Positions 16,811 through 25,112 of a DNA stretch of 64,000 nucleotides are shown here, piece after piece. Position 1 is the stretch's first letter, and every line of letters begins with the position of its first letter. A model generated the notes under the pieces. That model was not told the origin of the DNA. It did no database searches and saw nothing but the letters and a program-made list of their open reading frames with translations. Both the position numbers and the translations under genes were made by a program. The DNA is from Flavobacterium zepuense (lineage in GTDB: Bacteria > Bacteroidota > Bacteroidia > Flavobacteriales > Flavobacteriaceae): assembly GCF_007097145.1 (NCBI RefSeq), contig NZ_VJVZ01000016.1:1-64000 (forward strand), in the 5' to 3' direction.

Positions 16811-17974
16811 TTAGGGTTTTACAATTAGTTTATGATCTTCGATACTGGCATGTATACCGCTTGATGCCAGAATTTTTACAAGGCTCGATAGATTGGATTT
16901 GCGTGAAATACCACCCGTAAACAATTCATGGTTTACCTCGCCTTGGTAAATTACTTCTACATTGTACCACCTGCTGATGGTACGCATCATAGTTGGGATA
17001 TCTGTATTTTTAAAATAAGTGCGGCCATTTTTCCAGGCTATGGTAGCATCCGTGTCAGCTTGCTGTACTTTTATATCCTGCTGCACTACAGCTTGCTGTC
17101 CCGGTTTAATGATCTTGTAGCTTTTTCCATTGCTGACTTTTACAGAGCCTTCCAATAATGTCGTACTCGTACCTGCTTCATTAGAGTATGCCATGATATT
17201 AAAATGCGTTCCCAATACCTCCACGGTCTGTTTTGCCGTTTTTACCCGAAAAGGCTGAACTTTATTACGGACAACTTCAAAATAGGCTTCACCTGTTAGT
17301 TCGACATCTCGCTTCTTAAGTGAGCTGAAAGAGGTAGGATACTTCAAAGACGAGGCGGCATTCAGCCAAACCTTGGTTCCGTCAGGAAGTACTACCTGGT
17401 ATTCGCCACCTTTTGGTGTTTCAATGGTATTGTATTGAAGGGTAGCTGACTTACCTACGTTGGTATATATTACCTGTCCATCTGCTGTTTTGGAAATTGT
17501 GGTACCCGATTGTTTTGCAATAGAGCCATTCTTTATGCTATTCAAATCTACCTTACTGCCATCGCTAAGTGTAAGAGTGGCAACACTACCGCCCGGAGCG
17601 ATGTCATTTCGATTTTTTACAACTACTTCATTTCCCTGCTTTTTTGACCGCATCACCAACATGAGCCCAACAAAGGACAGCCCCAATAGTATCATTGCGG
17701 CAATAGAAATGGCAGGGAGTAATTTTCTGATCCTGCTTACTGGTCTTGTCCTGCTAAAGATTTTCTTTTGCAGGCTGGAATCAATATCACCGATAAGACC
17801 CTCATGATCGTTAAGCATGTTTTCTTTAGATAACTCCTCGCTTATCAGTTCCATTAAGATACCCTTGTCCTCAGAAATATTAAAATGGTCAAGTAACTCA
17901 TTTAACTCTTCTTCAGATATCTGACTTGTCAGGTACTTATCAAATAGGGCCCGAACACGCTCGTTTCTTTCCAA
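16811..17974 (-). CDS. FecR-family anti-sigma factor
   Basis: 387 aa. The cytoplasmic N-terminus (about residues 1-90) should bind the ECF sigma factor. One membrane segment follows, 'LLPAISIAAMILLGLSFVGLMLVM'. The periplasmic part has the FecR domain ('NTIETPKGGEYQVVLPDGTKVWLNAASSL', 'REVELTGEAYFEV'-like 'DVELTGEAYFEVV', 'FRVKTAKQTVEVLGTHFNIMAY') and a C-terminal module. It relays occupancy of the SusC STN domain to the sigma factor. It is on the same strand as sigma and susC, but separated from sigma by 1.5 kb containing two small genes. Confidence 0.92.
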   Translation of the reverse strand: MERNERVRALFDKYLTSQISEEELNELLDHFNISEDKGILMELISEELSKENMLNDHEGLIGDIDSSLQKKIFSRTRPVSRIRKLLPAISIAAMILLGLSFVGLMLVMRSKKQGNEVVVKNRNDIAPGGSVATLTLSDGSKVDLNSIKNGSIAKQSGTTISKTADGQVIYTNVGKSATLQYNTIETPKGGEYQVVLPDGTKVWLNAASSLKYPTSFSSLKKRDVELTGEAYFEVVRNKVQPFRVKTAKQTVEVLGTHFNIMAYSNEAGTSTTLLEGSVKVSNGKSYKIIKPGQQAVVQQDIKVQQADTDATIAWKNGRTYFKNTDIPTMMRTISRWYNVEVIYQGEVNHELFTGGISRKSNLSSLVKILASSGIHASIEDHKLIVKP

Positions 17975-18585
17975 ATCTCCTTTTATTGGTAATACGCTAA
18001 TGAAAAGAAAAACTCACAGTGCAGTCAACAAAAAATTATATGATAAAAAAAAGATGTGTAACCGGCCCCGGCATTAGTAGACTTAATCAACAATTAATAA
18101 GCAATCCATCTTTGTTAATTAAAAATTAAATATATTTACACCTGTTTATTAGCAATTGCAATCGGGAGCATTTTTGGGGAAACGAGCCTGCCTTATGGCA
18201 GGCTCGTTATTTATATACATCCCGCAATTTCGGGATGGGCCCCTGTTATCCATAAAAAAATGTTAATTCCTCTGTAGATAAATTGACAAATAGCTAAATT
18301 TAAGTCGCTGTCTACATCGCAGGCATGAATTTCTTTAGGTATTTTAATAATCTTTTTTAGTTAAGTTAATTGGATGGGTATTTTTGGGAGATTTACTTAT
18401 CCGCTACTCTTAAAAGCCCCTTCAGTGGGGATTTTATATTTTGATAAATTATCAAATTGACCGGACAATAGTTTATCCTGCGAACTTGATCTACAGAAAA
18501 GTTAATATAGCTGGTATTCATTTGTTTCATGGCTACCTCAAAGTTATAAGGTTAAATGCAAAAGAGGGCGGATGATCTATGGTTA
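17975..18585. other. Intergenic with several hairpins
   Basis: No gene is supported in this 611-base stretch. It holds two perfect hairpins: AACGAGCCTGCC-TTAT-GGCAGGCTCGTT at 18181-18208 and CATCCCG/CGGGATG at 18218-18237. A weaker CCCC/GGGG hairpin with flanking A/T runs is near 18405-18435. The fecR promoter must lie at the left side of this region, but I cannot place its boxes. Confidence 0.5.
18181..18208. terminator. Strong hairpin, likely terminator
   Basis: A perfect 12-base stem with tetraloop TTAT, followed by ATTTATAT. It would stop transcription arriving on the minus strand from the gene at 18586-18834 before fecR, or plus-strand readthrough. Confidence 0.6.
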
Positions 18586-18834
18586 TTATAACAAATCAAA
18601 GCATCTTAAAATTTTATTGACAAATTGCGTATTGTACCGAAAGAGCTTACTTTTTTCGTAGATCGATATTTTTTCCCCTTTCAGGTATTCATCGATTAAT
18701 TTTGCGAGGTCACTTTTAAGATGGTTGGCGATCTCAGACTTTGCCTTTAATTGTAAGGAAACCTCTTTGTACTGCGTTATGTAGCCCAGCCTGATACTAA
18801 ATAATTCAGTAGCTAATGATTTGTATTCCTCCAT
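18586..18834 (-). CDS. Small hypothetical protein
   Basis: 82 aa, helical, with no signal or membrane segment ('LQLKAKSEIANHLKSDLAKLIDEYLKGEKISIYEK'). I do not recognise the family. It lies alone between the sigma and fecR genes on the same strand. A divergent small gene starts at 19087. The start ATG is preceded by an A/T-rich stretch typical of this genome. Moderate confidence that it is a real gene, because the frame is clean and the gap is otherwise empty. Confidence 0.45.
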   Translation of the reverse strand: MEEYKSLATELFSIRLGYITQYKEVSLQLKAKSEIANHLKSDLAKLIDEYLKGEKISIYEKSKLFRYNTQFVNKILRCFDLL

Positions 18835-19050
18835 TTTATTATTTTAAATTAAAGTAGTTAATCGCGCGCAATCACAGGGTATGTACAGCAATGGTTTATC
18901 AACAACATTATCAATCATTCTAAAATTTGACATCCCAAAAAACATTCAATGACGCTATATGTCTTTAAAACATTGAACGATAGAATTTTATGTAATTCTT
19001 AATTGCTGAAAAGTGTGGAAAAACCGTAAAAGAAAAATTTTCAGGCGTAG

Positions 19051-19058
19051 TACTTTTG
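19051..19058 (+). promoter_or_regulatory. -7 box TACTTTTG for the gene at 19087
   Basis: This matches TAnnTTTG exactly and lies 28 bases upstream of the ATG. I see no convincing -33 TTTG at the usual distance, so an activator may be required. Confidence 0.5.
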
Positions 19059-19086
19059 TAGAATATACATTACAAAACACCTACAT

Positions 19087-19368
19087 ATGCCAGTTTTTAC
19101 AAAATCGTCGTTACACTACACCTACAAGTGGCCAAAAGAAAGTTTTTCAGAACCGACATCTTTAGACGGCGATGTAATAGAGTTGGATAATGGCTACCAC
19201 GTCCTGAATTTTATCAACGTATTTTTTGAAAAGAAAGGATTGACAAGTATGATAACTTTCGTAAGGTTAGAATTTATGCTCCATGAGAAGATCCCCCGTA
19301 CATTGAAGGCACGTAAAGAAATTACCAGCTGGATCCTTAAGCATTGGAACCGCGAGTTTTATGGTTAA
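19087..19368 (+). CDS. Small hypothetical protein
   Basis: 93 aa, basic at the C-terminus ('TLKARKEITSWILKHWNREFYG'), beginning 'MPVFTKSSLHYTYKWP'. There is no signal peptide or membrane segment. A good -7 box precedes it. I do not recognise the family. It converges on the sigma-factor gene, with about 108 bases between the stop codons. A regulatory or DNA-binding role is possible given the basic end, but nothing specific shows it. Confidence 0.55.
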   Translation: MPVFTKSSLHYTYKWPKESFSEPTSLDGDVIELDNGYHVLNFINVFFEKKGLTSMITFVRLEFMLHEKIPRTLKARKEITSWILKHWNREFYG

Positions 19369-19476
19369 ATTAGAGATGCAACAAATCTATTGCTTTTAAA
19401 ATTCGGTTTAAGAAAATTGCATAGTGCTCCATTCACGCACAATAATGGGCCCTTGAAGGGGCTATTACAATTTTAT

Positions 19477-20082
19477 TCACAAATCCCTACAAATAACAGA
19501 CGCTATTAGTGCGACGGCAACACCCGAGCGGGACTGGCGTAAAAAATATTCCTTTAAAAACAGGTTGGCGCGGTGCATGTGGTTGTTGATCGTACCGGGT
19601 GTGATGTTTAATATGCGGCCTGCCTCTTCATAACTTTTTTCTTCCAGCTTGCAAAGTGTAAACACCTTTTGCTGTTGGGGTGATAAAAGACTAATTGCTT
19701 TATTAAGCGCGGCTTGGTTTTCCTTGCTGAATATCTGCTTTTCAATATGCTCATACGAGCTTACAGTCGCTGCTATCAGATGCTCGTGTAATTTTTTATC
19801 CCTGCTTATCTTGCGAAAAAAATCGTAAGACATATTTTGGGCTATCTTATATAGGAACGCGTTAAGCGGTTGGGTAGTGTCGATCCTGCCACGTTGTTCC
19901 CATACTTTGAGGAAAAGGTTTTGCAGGAGTTCTTCAGCTAGTTCACGCGATTTCAGCAGCCGAAGGGCGTTAGCGATCATCCTGGACTTATACAAGTGAT
20001 AGATCTGTTCAAATGCCGCATGGTCACCTTCCTTTAATCTTTCGAGCAGGTACAGTTCATCATGTAAGGGCACTAATTTCAT
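19477..20082 (-). CDS. ECF-type RNA polymerase sigma-70 factor
   Basis: 201 aa. Region 2 is seen in 'DHAAFEQIYHLYKSRMIANALRLLKSRELAEELLQNLFLKVWEQR' with the core-binding and -10 recognition helices 'PLNAFLYKIAQNMSYDFFRK'. Region 4 is in 'AISLLSPQQQKVFTLCKLEEKSYEEAGRILNITPGTINNHMHRA'. Length and layout match the Bacteroidetes ECF family that partners FecR and SusC. It should switch on the downstream susC operon when ligand is present. The C-terminus has a few extra hydrophobic residues ('SGVAVALIASVICRDL'), common in this family. Confidence 0.93.
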   Translation of the reverse strand: MKLVPLHDELYLLERLKEGDHAAFEQIYHLYKSRMIANALRLLKSRELAEELLQNLFLKVWEQRGRIDTTQPLNAFLYKIAQNMSYDFFRKISRDKKLHEHLIAATVSSYEHIEKQIFSKENQAALNKAISLLSPQQQKVFTLCKLEEKSYEEAGRILNITPGTINNHMHRANLFLKEYFLRQSRSGVAVALIASVICRDL

Positions 20083-20136
20083 CCGATCAATATGTCAATA
20101 GTATTAAGCGATGGTTAAATATAATAAAATTTCAAA

Positions 20137-20173
20137 AAAAAGAGGCACTAACAGTTTGTTTGTGCCTCTTTTT
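20137..20173. terminator. Perfect 12-base-stem terminator
   Basis: AAAAAGAGGCAC and GTGCCTCTTTTT pair perfectly around a 13-base loop, with T and A runs on the two sides. It separates the ~124-aa gene (ending at 20191) from the sigma gene, so the two are likely transcribed independently. Confidence 0.8.
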
Positions 20174-20190
20174 AATTTATTTCCAATGCT

Positions 20191-20565
20191 TTACTGGTAT
20201 GCGATGGTAAATTCAAGCTCGCCGATTACCTCATTAACCCCGCCGGTGCTGTAGGCTCCTTTAAGGCATTTTATAAAACGAAAGAATTTACTGCCGACAG
20301 TGCCGTCGCCACTCGTGCTAAGCTTGATGGAGTGGCGCTTGCGTACGCTGTCCGATGTTGCATTTGTCAATTCGGTAAGGAACGTGCCATTTAAACCTGA
20401 AAGGTAAGCAGCCTGGTCGGTGGTCAGGGTAAAGTTATCGTCTACCCAATCTTTAAACGAGCTTTGGATCAGGTTAGCCTGCGCGTTAAGTTGTGTTTGG
20501 TTAAGTGCATATAGCTCTGCTACTTTAGCTGCCATACCATCGGGAGTGAAAAGTTCTTGTGCCAT
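20191..20565 (-). CDS. ~124-aa protein of unknown family, paralogue of the one at 16109
   Basis: 124 aa from ATG 20565 (MAQELFTPDGMAAKVAEL). A longer frame from 20700 exists, but its extra 45 residues look non-coding and overlap the promoter region of the divergent LytTR gene. It shares the patterns 'FTPxGxxAK..ELYAL', 'LNAQA', 'FKDWVDDNFTLT' and C-terminal 'IGELEFTIAY' with the protein at 16109. It has no signal peptide. It is divergent from a LytTR regulator, and followed by its own terminator. The function is unknown. Confidence 0.65.
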   Translation of the reverse strand: MAQELFTPDGMAAKVAELYALNQTQLNAQANLIQSSFKDWVDDNFTLTTDQAAYLSGLNGTFLTELTNATSDSVRKRHSIKLSTSGDGTVGSKFFRFIKCLKGAYSTGGVNEVIGELEFTIAYQ

Positions 20566-20711
20566 AAGTGTAAATGTTGATGTAGTACAATAATACTTGT
20601 TTGGGCATGGATGTTCAATGGGTACTTTATTAATTGACAGTTTAATTATAATTGCTTTTAATGATAGTATTAAATTCGGCTTATCAAAGATGAAGCGCAA
20701 AGTGTAGTGGT

Positions 20712-21563
20712 TTGGAAATAAAATATAACGACGGATATTTTAGGTTGGTTCTTGCGGCGATAGCCGCACACATCATTGTTATGTACAATGTAGAAAAGGG
20801 TTTCTTTGAAGCGCTTTTTACCCTGTCTTATATTAGGGGATTTATCGGAAGCTGGGTTATTGCATTACTTCTTATCCAGTATGTACACTTTGTAACCCTG
20901 CGCCTTGATAAAAAGTACGACTGGCACGATAATACCTTACTGCGTTTTTTATGGCAAACGCTCCTTGCATTTGCAGCTCCTGCATTTTTGGCGTTCCTCT
21001 TGGCCGCTATGTTCTTTTGGATCTTTGACCGCAATATCTTTCACACCAGCTACCTAAGCCAGGATTACACCTTGGTGATCTTTATGATACTGGTCATCAA
21101 CATTTATTACTTTGGGCTGCATTCCTTCCTTTTGCACCGGCAGGTCACCCGCAATGTAAACCGCGCGACAGAAAGCCCCTCCCGCGAAATACTTATTGTC
21201 GATACACCCACGCGCTCCATTCCCGTTAAACTGGATACCGTTGCCTATTTTTTCATTTTAGGTGGTACTGTATTCATGCGCACCTTTGATATGCCATCCC
21301 TTGGACAAAGCTACCAGATTGGCATTCCTTTAAAGAATTTGGAGGATATACTGGATAAAAGATTGTTTTTCCGTATCAACAGAAGGATGATTGTTAACTT
21401 TAATGCCTGTACTTCCTATAAACAGGGCAGAAACAAAACATTGGAGCTCATTGTAGCCCCGGTATTGTATGAAACCGGCACCAAAATACCTGCCGAGCAT
21501 GAGCGGCTCACCCATGTCAGTGAAGACCGGGTAGTATCTTTTAAATTATGGATGGACCGATAA
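20712..21563 (+). CDS. Membrane-anchored LytTR-type regulator
   Basis: 283 aa starting at a TTG. No in-frame ATG precedes the first membrane segment, and the next one lies inside it. Four hydrophobic segments (about residues 10-25, 43-58, 76-100, 115-140) are followed by a LytTR-like domain: 'IPVKLDTVAYFFILGGTVFMRTFD', 'IPLKNLEDILDKRLFFRINRRMIVNFNACTSYK'. 'FFRINRRMIVNF' is a typical LytTR DNA-contact strand, better conserved than in the paralogue at 7382. It is divergent from the ~124-aa gene, which is a plausible target. Confidence 0.8.
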   Translation: MEIKYNDGYFRLVLAAIAAHIIVMYNVEKGFFEALFTLSYIRGFIGSWVIALLLIQYVHFVTLRLDKKYDWHDNTLLRFLWQTLLAFAAPAFLAFLLAAMFFWIFDRNIFHTSYLSQDYTLVIFMILVINIYYFGLHSFLLHRQVTRNVNRATESPSREILIVDTPTRSIPVKLDTVAYFFILGGTVFMRTFDMPSLGQSYQIGIPLKNLEDILDKRLFFRINRRMIVNFNACTSYKQGRNKTLELIVAPVLYETGTKIPAEHERLTHVSEDRVVSFKLWMDR

Positions 21564-21761
21564 AGCAAGGTTTATAAATATTTGCATAGTGCGGCATACA
21601 ATGGCTGTCCTGAACGCTGGTCAGCTGTTTTTACAACACAAAAACACCCAAAAAGGCGGTTGGCAAATGTGCCCAGTCCCCCAAATTACCACCTGAGTTC
21701 CCTCATAAGAATATTGGTTTCCACCTAACCGGGATTGAATCCCCTGAACTCCCAACGATAA

Positions 21762-21793
21762 AAACCGCGTTTTCAACGACTTTAAGGCGGTTT
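21762..21793. repeat. Inverted repeat AAACCGC/GCGGTTT
   Basis: Perfect 7-base arms around an 18-base loop in the 291-base gap between the LytTR gene and the gene at 21855. It could end the LytTR transcript, but no clear T-tract follows. The rest of the gap shows nothing I can name. Confidence 0.35.
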
Positions 21794-21854
21794 ATGCTTT
21801 TGTTATTTCCAGTGGGCTTAATATTTCTTATGGAAATTTTAAAATGCATTATTT

Positions 21855-23111
21855 ATGGAAACTACCAACACATCACCTGCTATGGTTTTATCCGATATAC
21901 GCCAATATCCCTTAGAAGCCCTTGACCTGATGATCACAGTAACACTGAACCCGGCAAAATCAAATATCGCAGCTATTACCGCTGAGCAAGCCGAAACTAT
22001 TTGCAACGAACTGGATATGGAAAAGAACAGACTCCAGCTCCTTATTAAAACCCAGGTCTTCAGTATGGCTAAAAGAAATGAAGTGGAACTGCTGGTCAAA
22101 CGGTACCACGGGGAACTGGACAGTCTATTAGATCAGAGCCTGCAACACCGTAAAAACATCCCGGCCAAAAATGCGCACCTGCGCAGTATCTATACTACAC
22201 TTACCGATTGCCTGGACAGCCTGCTCTTATTTATTGAAAACAGGTTTGCCACTTATCTTGGGATGGACGAGCGGGTACCGGCGACTTATTTGTCAACTGC
22301 TATTAAGGACGTCCGCAAGGCCTTGTATGTACTAAAAGGGAAAATCAATTTGCGGCCCGTGCTGCAACCCGTTGCCGGTGTGGTACTCAGAAGCCTTGAC
22401 AACTTCAGCGCCCAGCCCAAAAGGCTTTACGAGCCGACCTTCCGGAAAGTCATTTACCATCGAGAGCTTGTCAGGGAGTTGCTTAAACTCAATTGGGATG
22501 CCGATACCGATGCCCTGGCACATGAACTTTGTGAACTCCTGATATGCATGAACTTTAACAGTAAAGCATTTATCAAGTTCCTTATTAAGACAATGGAGCG
22601 AAAAGTGAGCGAATGTGAAAATACGGTCGATAAGATAGATACATTGCTCTTTTGGCATAAGGCCTTTAACCAGCTGCACTCTAAACCTGGCCTGAAATAC
22701 AATCCCAATTACCATGACCTGGAAACCGTAATAAGCAACTGGTTCATACAGGAAATCAGGTATTATGAGAAAAAACTTCAATGGTCTTCCGTAACTTTAC
22801 AGGAACCTGAAGAAGATAAAAAGGCACCGAAGCAACAGAAAAAGGTATTGCAGAAAGTGCTGGTACAACTATCGTCTGACCAGGCGGGACTTATATTTCG
22901 GGCAGCGGATGAACTTCGGATCATCGTGGCACGTTCGCTCAGTGAGGTGTTCAGGTCCATTGCGCCGCACCTCTCAACGCCCTACAGTGAAACTGTGTCC
23001 TATGAGGGAATGAGGGTGCAATCATACGTTGCAGAACAGCGGGATAAGGAAATTGCTATTGAAACGCTGGAACGTATTATTGAAAGAATAAAAGAGTTTA
23101 ACGTTAAATAA
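21855..23111 (+). CDS. Large helical hypothetical protein
   Basis: 418 aa, soluble, almost entirely helical and charged, with no signal peptide. A central 'KAFNQLHSKPGLKYNPNYHDLETVISNWFIQEIRYYEKKL' and a Lys/Glu-rich linker near residues 315-335 ('EPEEDKKAPKQQKKVLQK') separate an N-terminal helical part from a C-terminal 80-residue module. I do not recognise a named family; similar proteins are found across Bacteroidetes genomes beside small regulators. It lies 8 bases upstream of a lipoprotein gene, so the two probably form one transcript. Confidence 0.6.
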   Translation: METTNTSPAMVLSDIRQYPLEALDLMITVTLNPAKSNIAAITAEQAETICNELDMEKNRLQLLIKTQVFSMAKRNEVELLVKRYHGELDSLLDQSLQHRKNIPAKNAHLRSIYTTLTDCLDSLLLFIENRFATYLGMDERVPATYLSTAIKDVRKALYVLKGKINLRPVLQPVAGVVLRSLDNFSAQPKRLYEPTFRKVIYHRELVRELLKLNWDADTDALAHELCELLICMNFNSKAFIKFLIKTMERKVSECENTVDKIDTLLFWHKAFNQLHSKPGLKYNPNYHDLETVISNWFIQEIRYYEKKLQWSSVTLQEPEEDKKAPKQQKKVLQKVLVQLSSDQAGLIFRAADELRIIVARSLSEVFRSIAPHLSTPYSETVSYEGMRVQSYVAEQRDKEIAIETLERIIERIKEFNVK

Positions 23112-23119
23112 GATCAACT

Positions 23120-23662
23120 ATGAAATCACTATCATTTTTTCTGCTACTGGCAGGGATACTGCTTACCGGATGCGGGTCAAAAGAATTATCCAAAGATGAA
23201 GCCATACAGCTTTTAAAGAAAGAGAAGGGTTATCCTCGTGCGATAGACCGCTCCATCTTTTGCAGGGATCAGGGCCATGCCAAAATGGTTTTTGCTGCCG
23301 GACTTGAAAAAAGCGGGATGGTTACCATCAACGAGGGACTTTCATTAAGGGACGTAATTGCGAAGGAGCCAATCATTAAATTCACGGACAAGGCAAAACC
23401 TTACCTGTTGCCGACAACTGAAGAAGACAGCAAGGACAAAATCCAACGCGTAAAACTTGCAGAGGAGGAAATCGTCGAGGTTACTTCTATTATATCTGAC
23501 AAGGATAGTAAAACTGTCACTGTCAACTACACTACCCATTATTCAAACCTTACGCCTTTTGCTGTTTTGGCAACAACAAAACTCGATGTTACGACAAAGG
23601 AAAATACCGCCACTTTTGCCCTTTCTGATGAAAATGGATGGATATTGCAAAAGCGCAATTAG
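23120..23662 (+). CDS. Small lipoprotein of unknown function
   Basis: 180 aa. The lipobox 'LLTGCGS' gives a mature N-terminal Cys. The mature part begins with a charged helix ('KELSKDEAIQLLKKEKGYP') and ends in a beta-rich region ('KTVTVNYTTHYSNLTPFAVL', 'TATFALSDENGWILQ'). No named domain is recognised. It is the second gene of a pair with the helical protein at 21855. A decayed partial copy of its last ~60 codons lies at 24921-25109, so the family has been duplicated locally. Confidence 0.65.
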   Translation: MKSLSFFLLLAGILLTGCGSKELSKDEAIQLLKKEKGYPRAIDRSIFCRDQGHAKMVFAAGLEKSGMVTINEGLSLRDVIAKEPIIKFTDKAKPYLLPTTEEDSKDKIQRVKLAEEEIVEVTSIISDKDSKTVTVNYTTHYSNLTPFAVLATTKLDVTTKENTATFALSDENGWILQKRN

Positions 23663-23692
23663 CGTTCTAAAAATGAATTATTGCAAAATAGT

Positions 23693-23722
23693 TTGCCGTT
23701 TCGTAGCTGTGCGAAACGGCAA
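23693..23722. terminator. Bidirectional hairpin between convergent genes
   Basis: TTGCCGTTTCG and CGAAACGGCAA pair perfectly around an 8-base loop. It lies between the lipoprotein stop (23662) and the HxlR-type gene stop (23727), and serves both. Confidence 0.75.
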
Positions 23723-23726
23723 TATT

Positions 23727-24122
23727 TTAAGATTTGGAAGCTTGTGAGGCTGAGATATCGCTTTTTATCTTCTCACGGTGCTGCATACCCCATCGGGTCA
23801 TTGACCCAACAACTTCTTCGAGTGTGCGGCTGTAAGGCAGTAATTCGTATTCAATGGTCACAGGATAACCTACTGCGACCTTCTTTATAATAAATCCGTT
23901 CATCTCCAACTCCTTTAATTCACTCGAAAGAACCCTGGCTGAGATACCTGTAACATGCCTTTGAAGTTCAGAAAAGCGTGTATTACCCCTCGCCATGGCA
24001 ATGATGATCATTAGTTTCCACTTGCCGCCGATAGCATAAAGTGCATCACTGACAGCGGCCATTATTCTTACACACTCGTCTGTAAATTCCTTGTTTACCT
24101 GTGTTTGTTCATTGGTATCCAT
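23727..24122 (-). CDS. HxlR-family winged-helix regulator
   Basis: 131 aa. The family signature is clear: 'ALYAIGGKWKLMIIIAMARGNTRFSELQRHVTGISARVLSSELKELEMNGFI', followed by the wing 'PVTIEYELLPYSRTLEEVVGSMTRWG'. These dimers respond to electrophiles or redox changes, often through a Cys. The only Cys here is near residue 18, at the start of the domain, which is the usual sensing position. It is divergent from the SnoaL-like gene at 24254, a likely target. Confidence 0.9.
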   Translation of the reverse strand: MDTNEQTQVNKEFTDECVRIMAAVSDALYAIGGKWKLMIIIAMARGNTRFSELQRHVTGISARVLSSELKELEMNGFIIKKVAVGYPVTIEYELLPYSRTLEEVVGSMTRWGMQHREKIKSDISASQASKS

Positions 24123-24147
24123 AAGTTATATCGTTTATATTATCAGC

Positions 24148-24161
24148 TAACCTTTAGGTAA
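24148..24161. promoter_or_regulatory. Candidate HxlR operator
   Basis: TAACCTTTAGGTAA contains perfect half-sites ACCT/AGGT with two bases between. It is placed between the divergent HxlR and SnoaL-like genes, 26 bases from the regulator's start. Location and symmetry suggest autoregulation. Confidence 0.45.
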
Positions 24162-24253
24162 CTACTAATAAATTGTAAGCAAATATAACCTAATCTTGCA
24201 ACATAAAAACAACCCTTGATAGCGAAAAGCCATCATTAAATAAAGAAGAAATT

Positions 24254-24694
24254 ATGACACTGGAAGTTTTAAAGACCAAACAAGAATTAAGGGATCTGAT
24301 CGATGATTATGCCTACTTGAGTGATGAGAAAAAGATCTCGGAAGTTATGGACCTGTTCACAACAGATATCAACTACAAAGTTTTTATGGGGGGCGTAATG
24401 GTAGCCGATGTTTCAGGGAGGGAGAATATGGAAAAGGATTTTAACGGCCATGCATCGCTTGTTAAAACCTATTTTACAATGAATGGGCAAAGCACGGTAC
24501 AGATAGATGGAGATACTGCATCAGGTGTATCTTTTTCCCAAATTAAAATGATCAGGGATAATGGTGGAAAAGATGTATTGACTGATTACAGCGTCAGGTA
24601 TGATGACAAGTATGTTTTCCAAAACGGGAAATGGCTAATCAGGGAACGCGTAGGCAACTTTATCATTGTAGAAGCGAGAACCCTTACCGTTTAA
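24254..24694 (+). CDS. SnoaL/NTF2-like protein
   Basis: 146 aa. The layout is that of the nuclear-transport-factor-2/SnoaL fold: helix 'KTKQELRDLIDDYAYLSDEKKISEVMDLFTTDINYKVF', then beta strands with 'GRENMEKDF', 'YFTMNGQSTVQIDGDTASGVSF' and a closing 'YDDKYVFQNGKWLIRERVGNFI'. Members are small-molecule isomerases, dehydratases or binding proteins; substrate and activity cannot be told from sequence. It is divergent from an HxlR regulator and followed by a strong terminator, so it is probably an inducible single gene. Confidence 0.82.
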   Translation: MTLEVLKTKQELRDLIDDYAYLSDEKKISEVMDLFTTDINYKVFMGGVMVADVSGRENMEKDFNGHASLVKTYFTMNGQSTVQIDGDTASGVSFSQIKMIRDNGGKDVLTDYSVRYDDKYVFQNGKWLIRERVGNFIIVEARTLTV

Positions 24695-24754
24695 TGTTCA
24701 TTTAATCAAATGGATATAGTAACTCTTAAGGGGAACACATTTGTACATTAATGA

Positions 24755-24777
24755 GAATGCCCCAAGTTGGGGCATTC
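24755..24777 (+). terminator. Hairpin terminator after the SnoaL-like gene
   Basis: GAATGCCCCAA and TTGGGGCATTC pair over 11 bases with a single-base loop, 60 bases after the stop codon. Confidence 0.65.
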
Positions 24778-24920
24778 AAATGGCTATTTTTAAGTCATCA
24801 CAAATTAATTAAAAGCACATTTTATTGTATCTATCCCTGCGAGGGGCGCAAAAGTAGTATAAAAGTTTATTGCTATTACATAAATTAACACCGTCATATA
24901 ATTTGCTGTAGCCTTTCCTT

Positions 24921-25109
24921 GTAGAATTAACTTCCGTTGTTTCGAACAGTGCCACTAAGACCGCCACGGTGGAGTCTACTACGCATTACACGAACCTTAA
25001 GCTTTTCGCTGTTCTTGCAACAACAAAACTAGACGTACTTTAAAAGGAAAATAATGCCACATTTGCACTTTCCGATGAGAATGGATGGATCTTGCAGACA
25101 AAGCGCTAA
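24921..25109 (+). pseudogene. Decayed 3' copy of the lipoprotein gene at 23120
   Basis: The frame from 24921 reads VELTSVVSNSATKTATV, then 'TTHYTNLKLFAVLATTKLDVL', an in-frame TAA, and 'KENNATFALSDENGWILQ' to a stop at 25109. It parallels the C-terminus of the lipoprotein ('VEVTSIISDKDSKTVTV', 'TTHYSNLTPFAVLATTKLDV', 'KENTATFALSDENGWILQ'). The 5' part of the gene, including the lipobox, is missing, and one nonsense codon interrupts the rest. This is a remnant of a duplicated gene, not a functional one. Confidence 0.85.
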
Positions 25110-25112
25110 TGC

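Noticed and set aside
22332..22781. 149-codon open frame antisense to the gene at 21855
   Set aside because: It lies entirely inside a well-supported gene on the other strand and has no independent signals.
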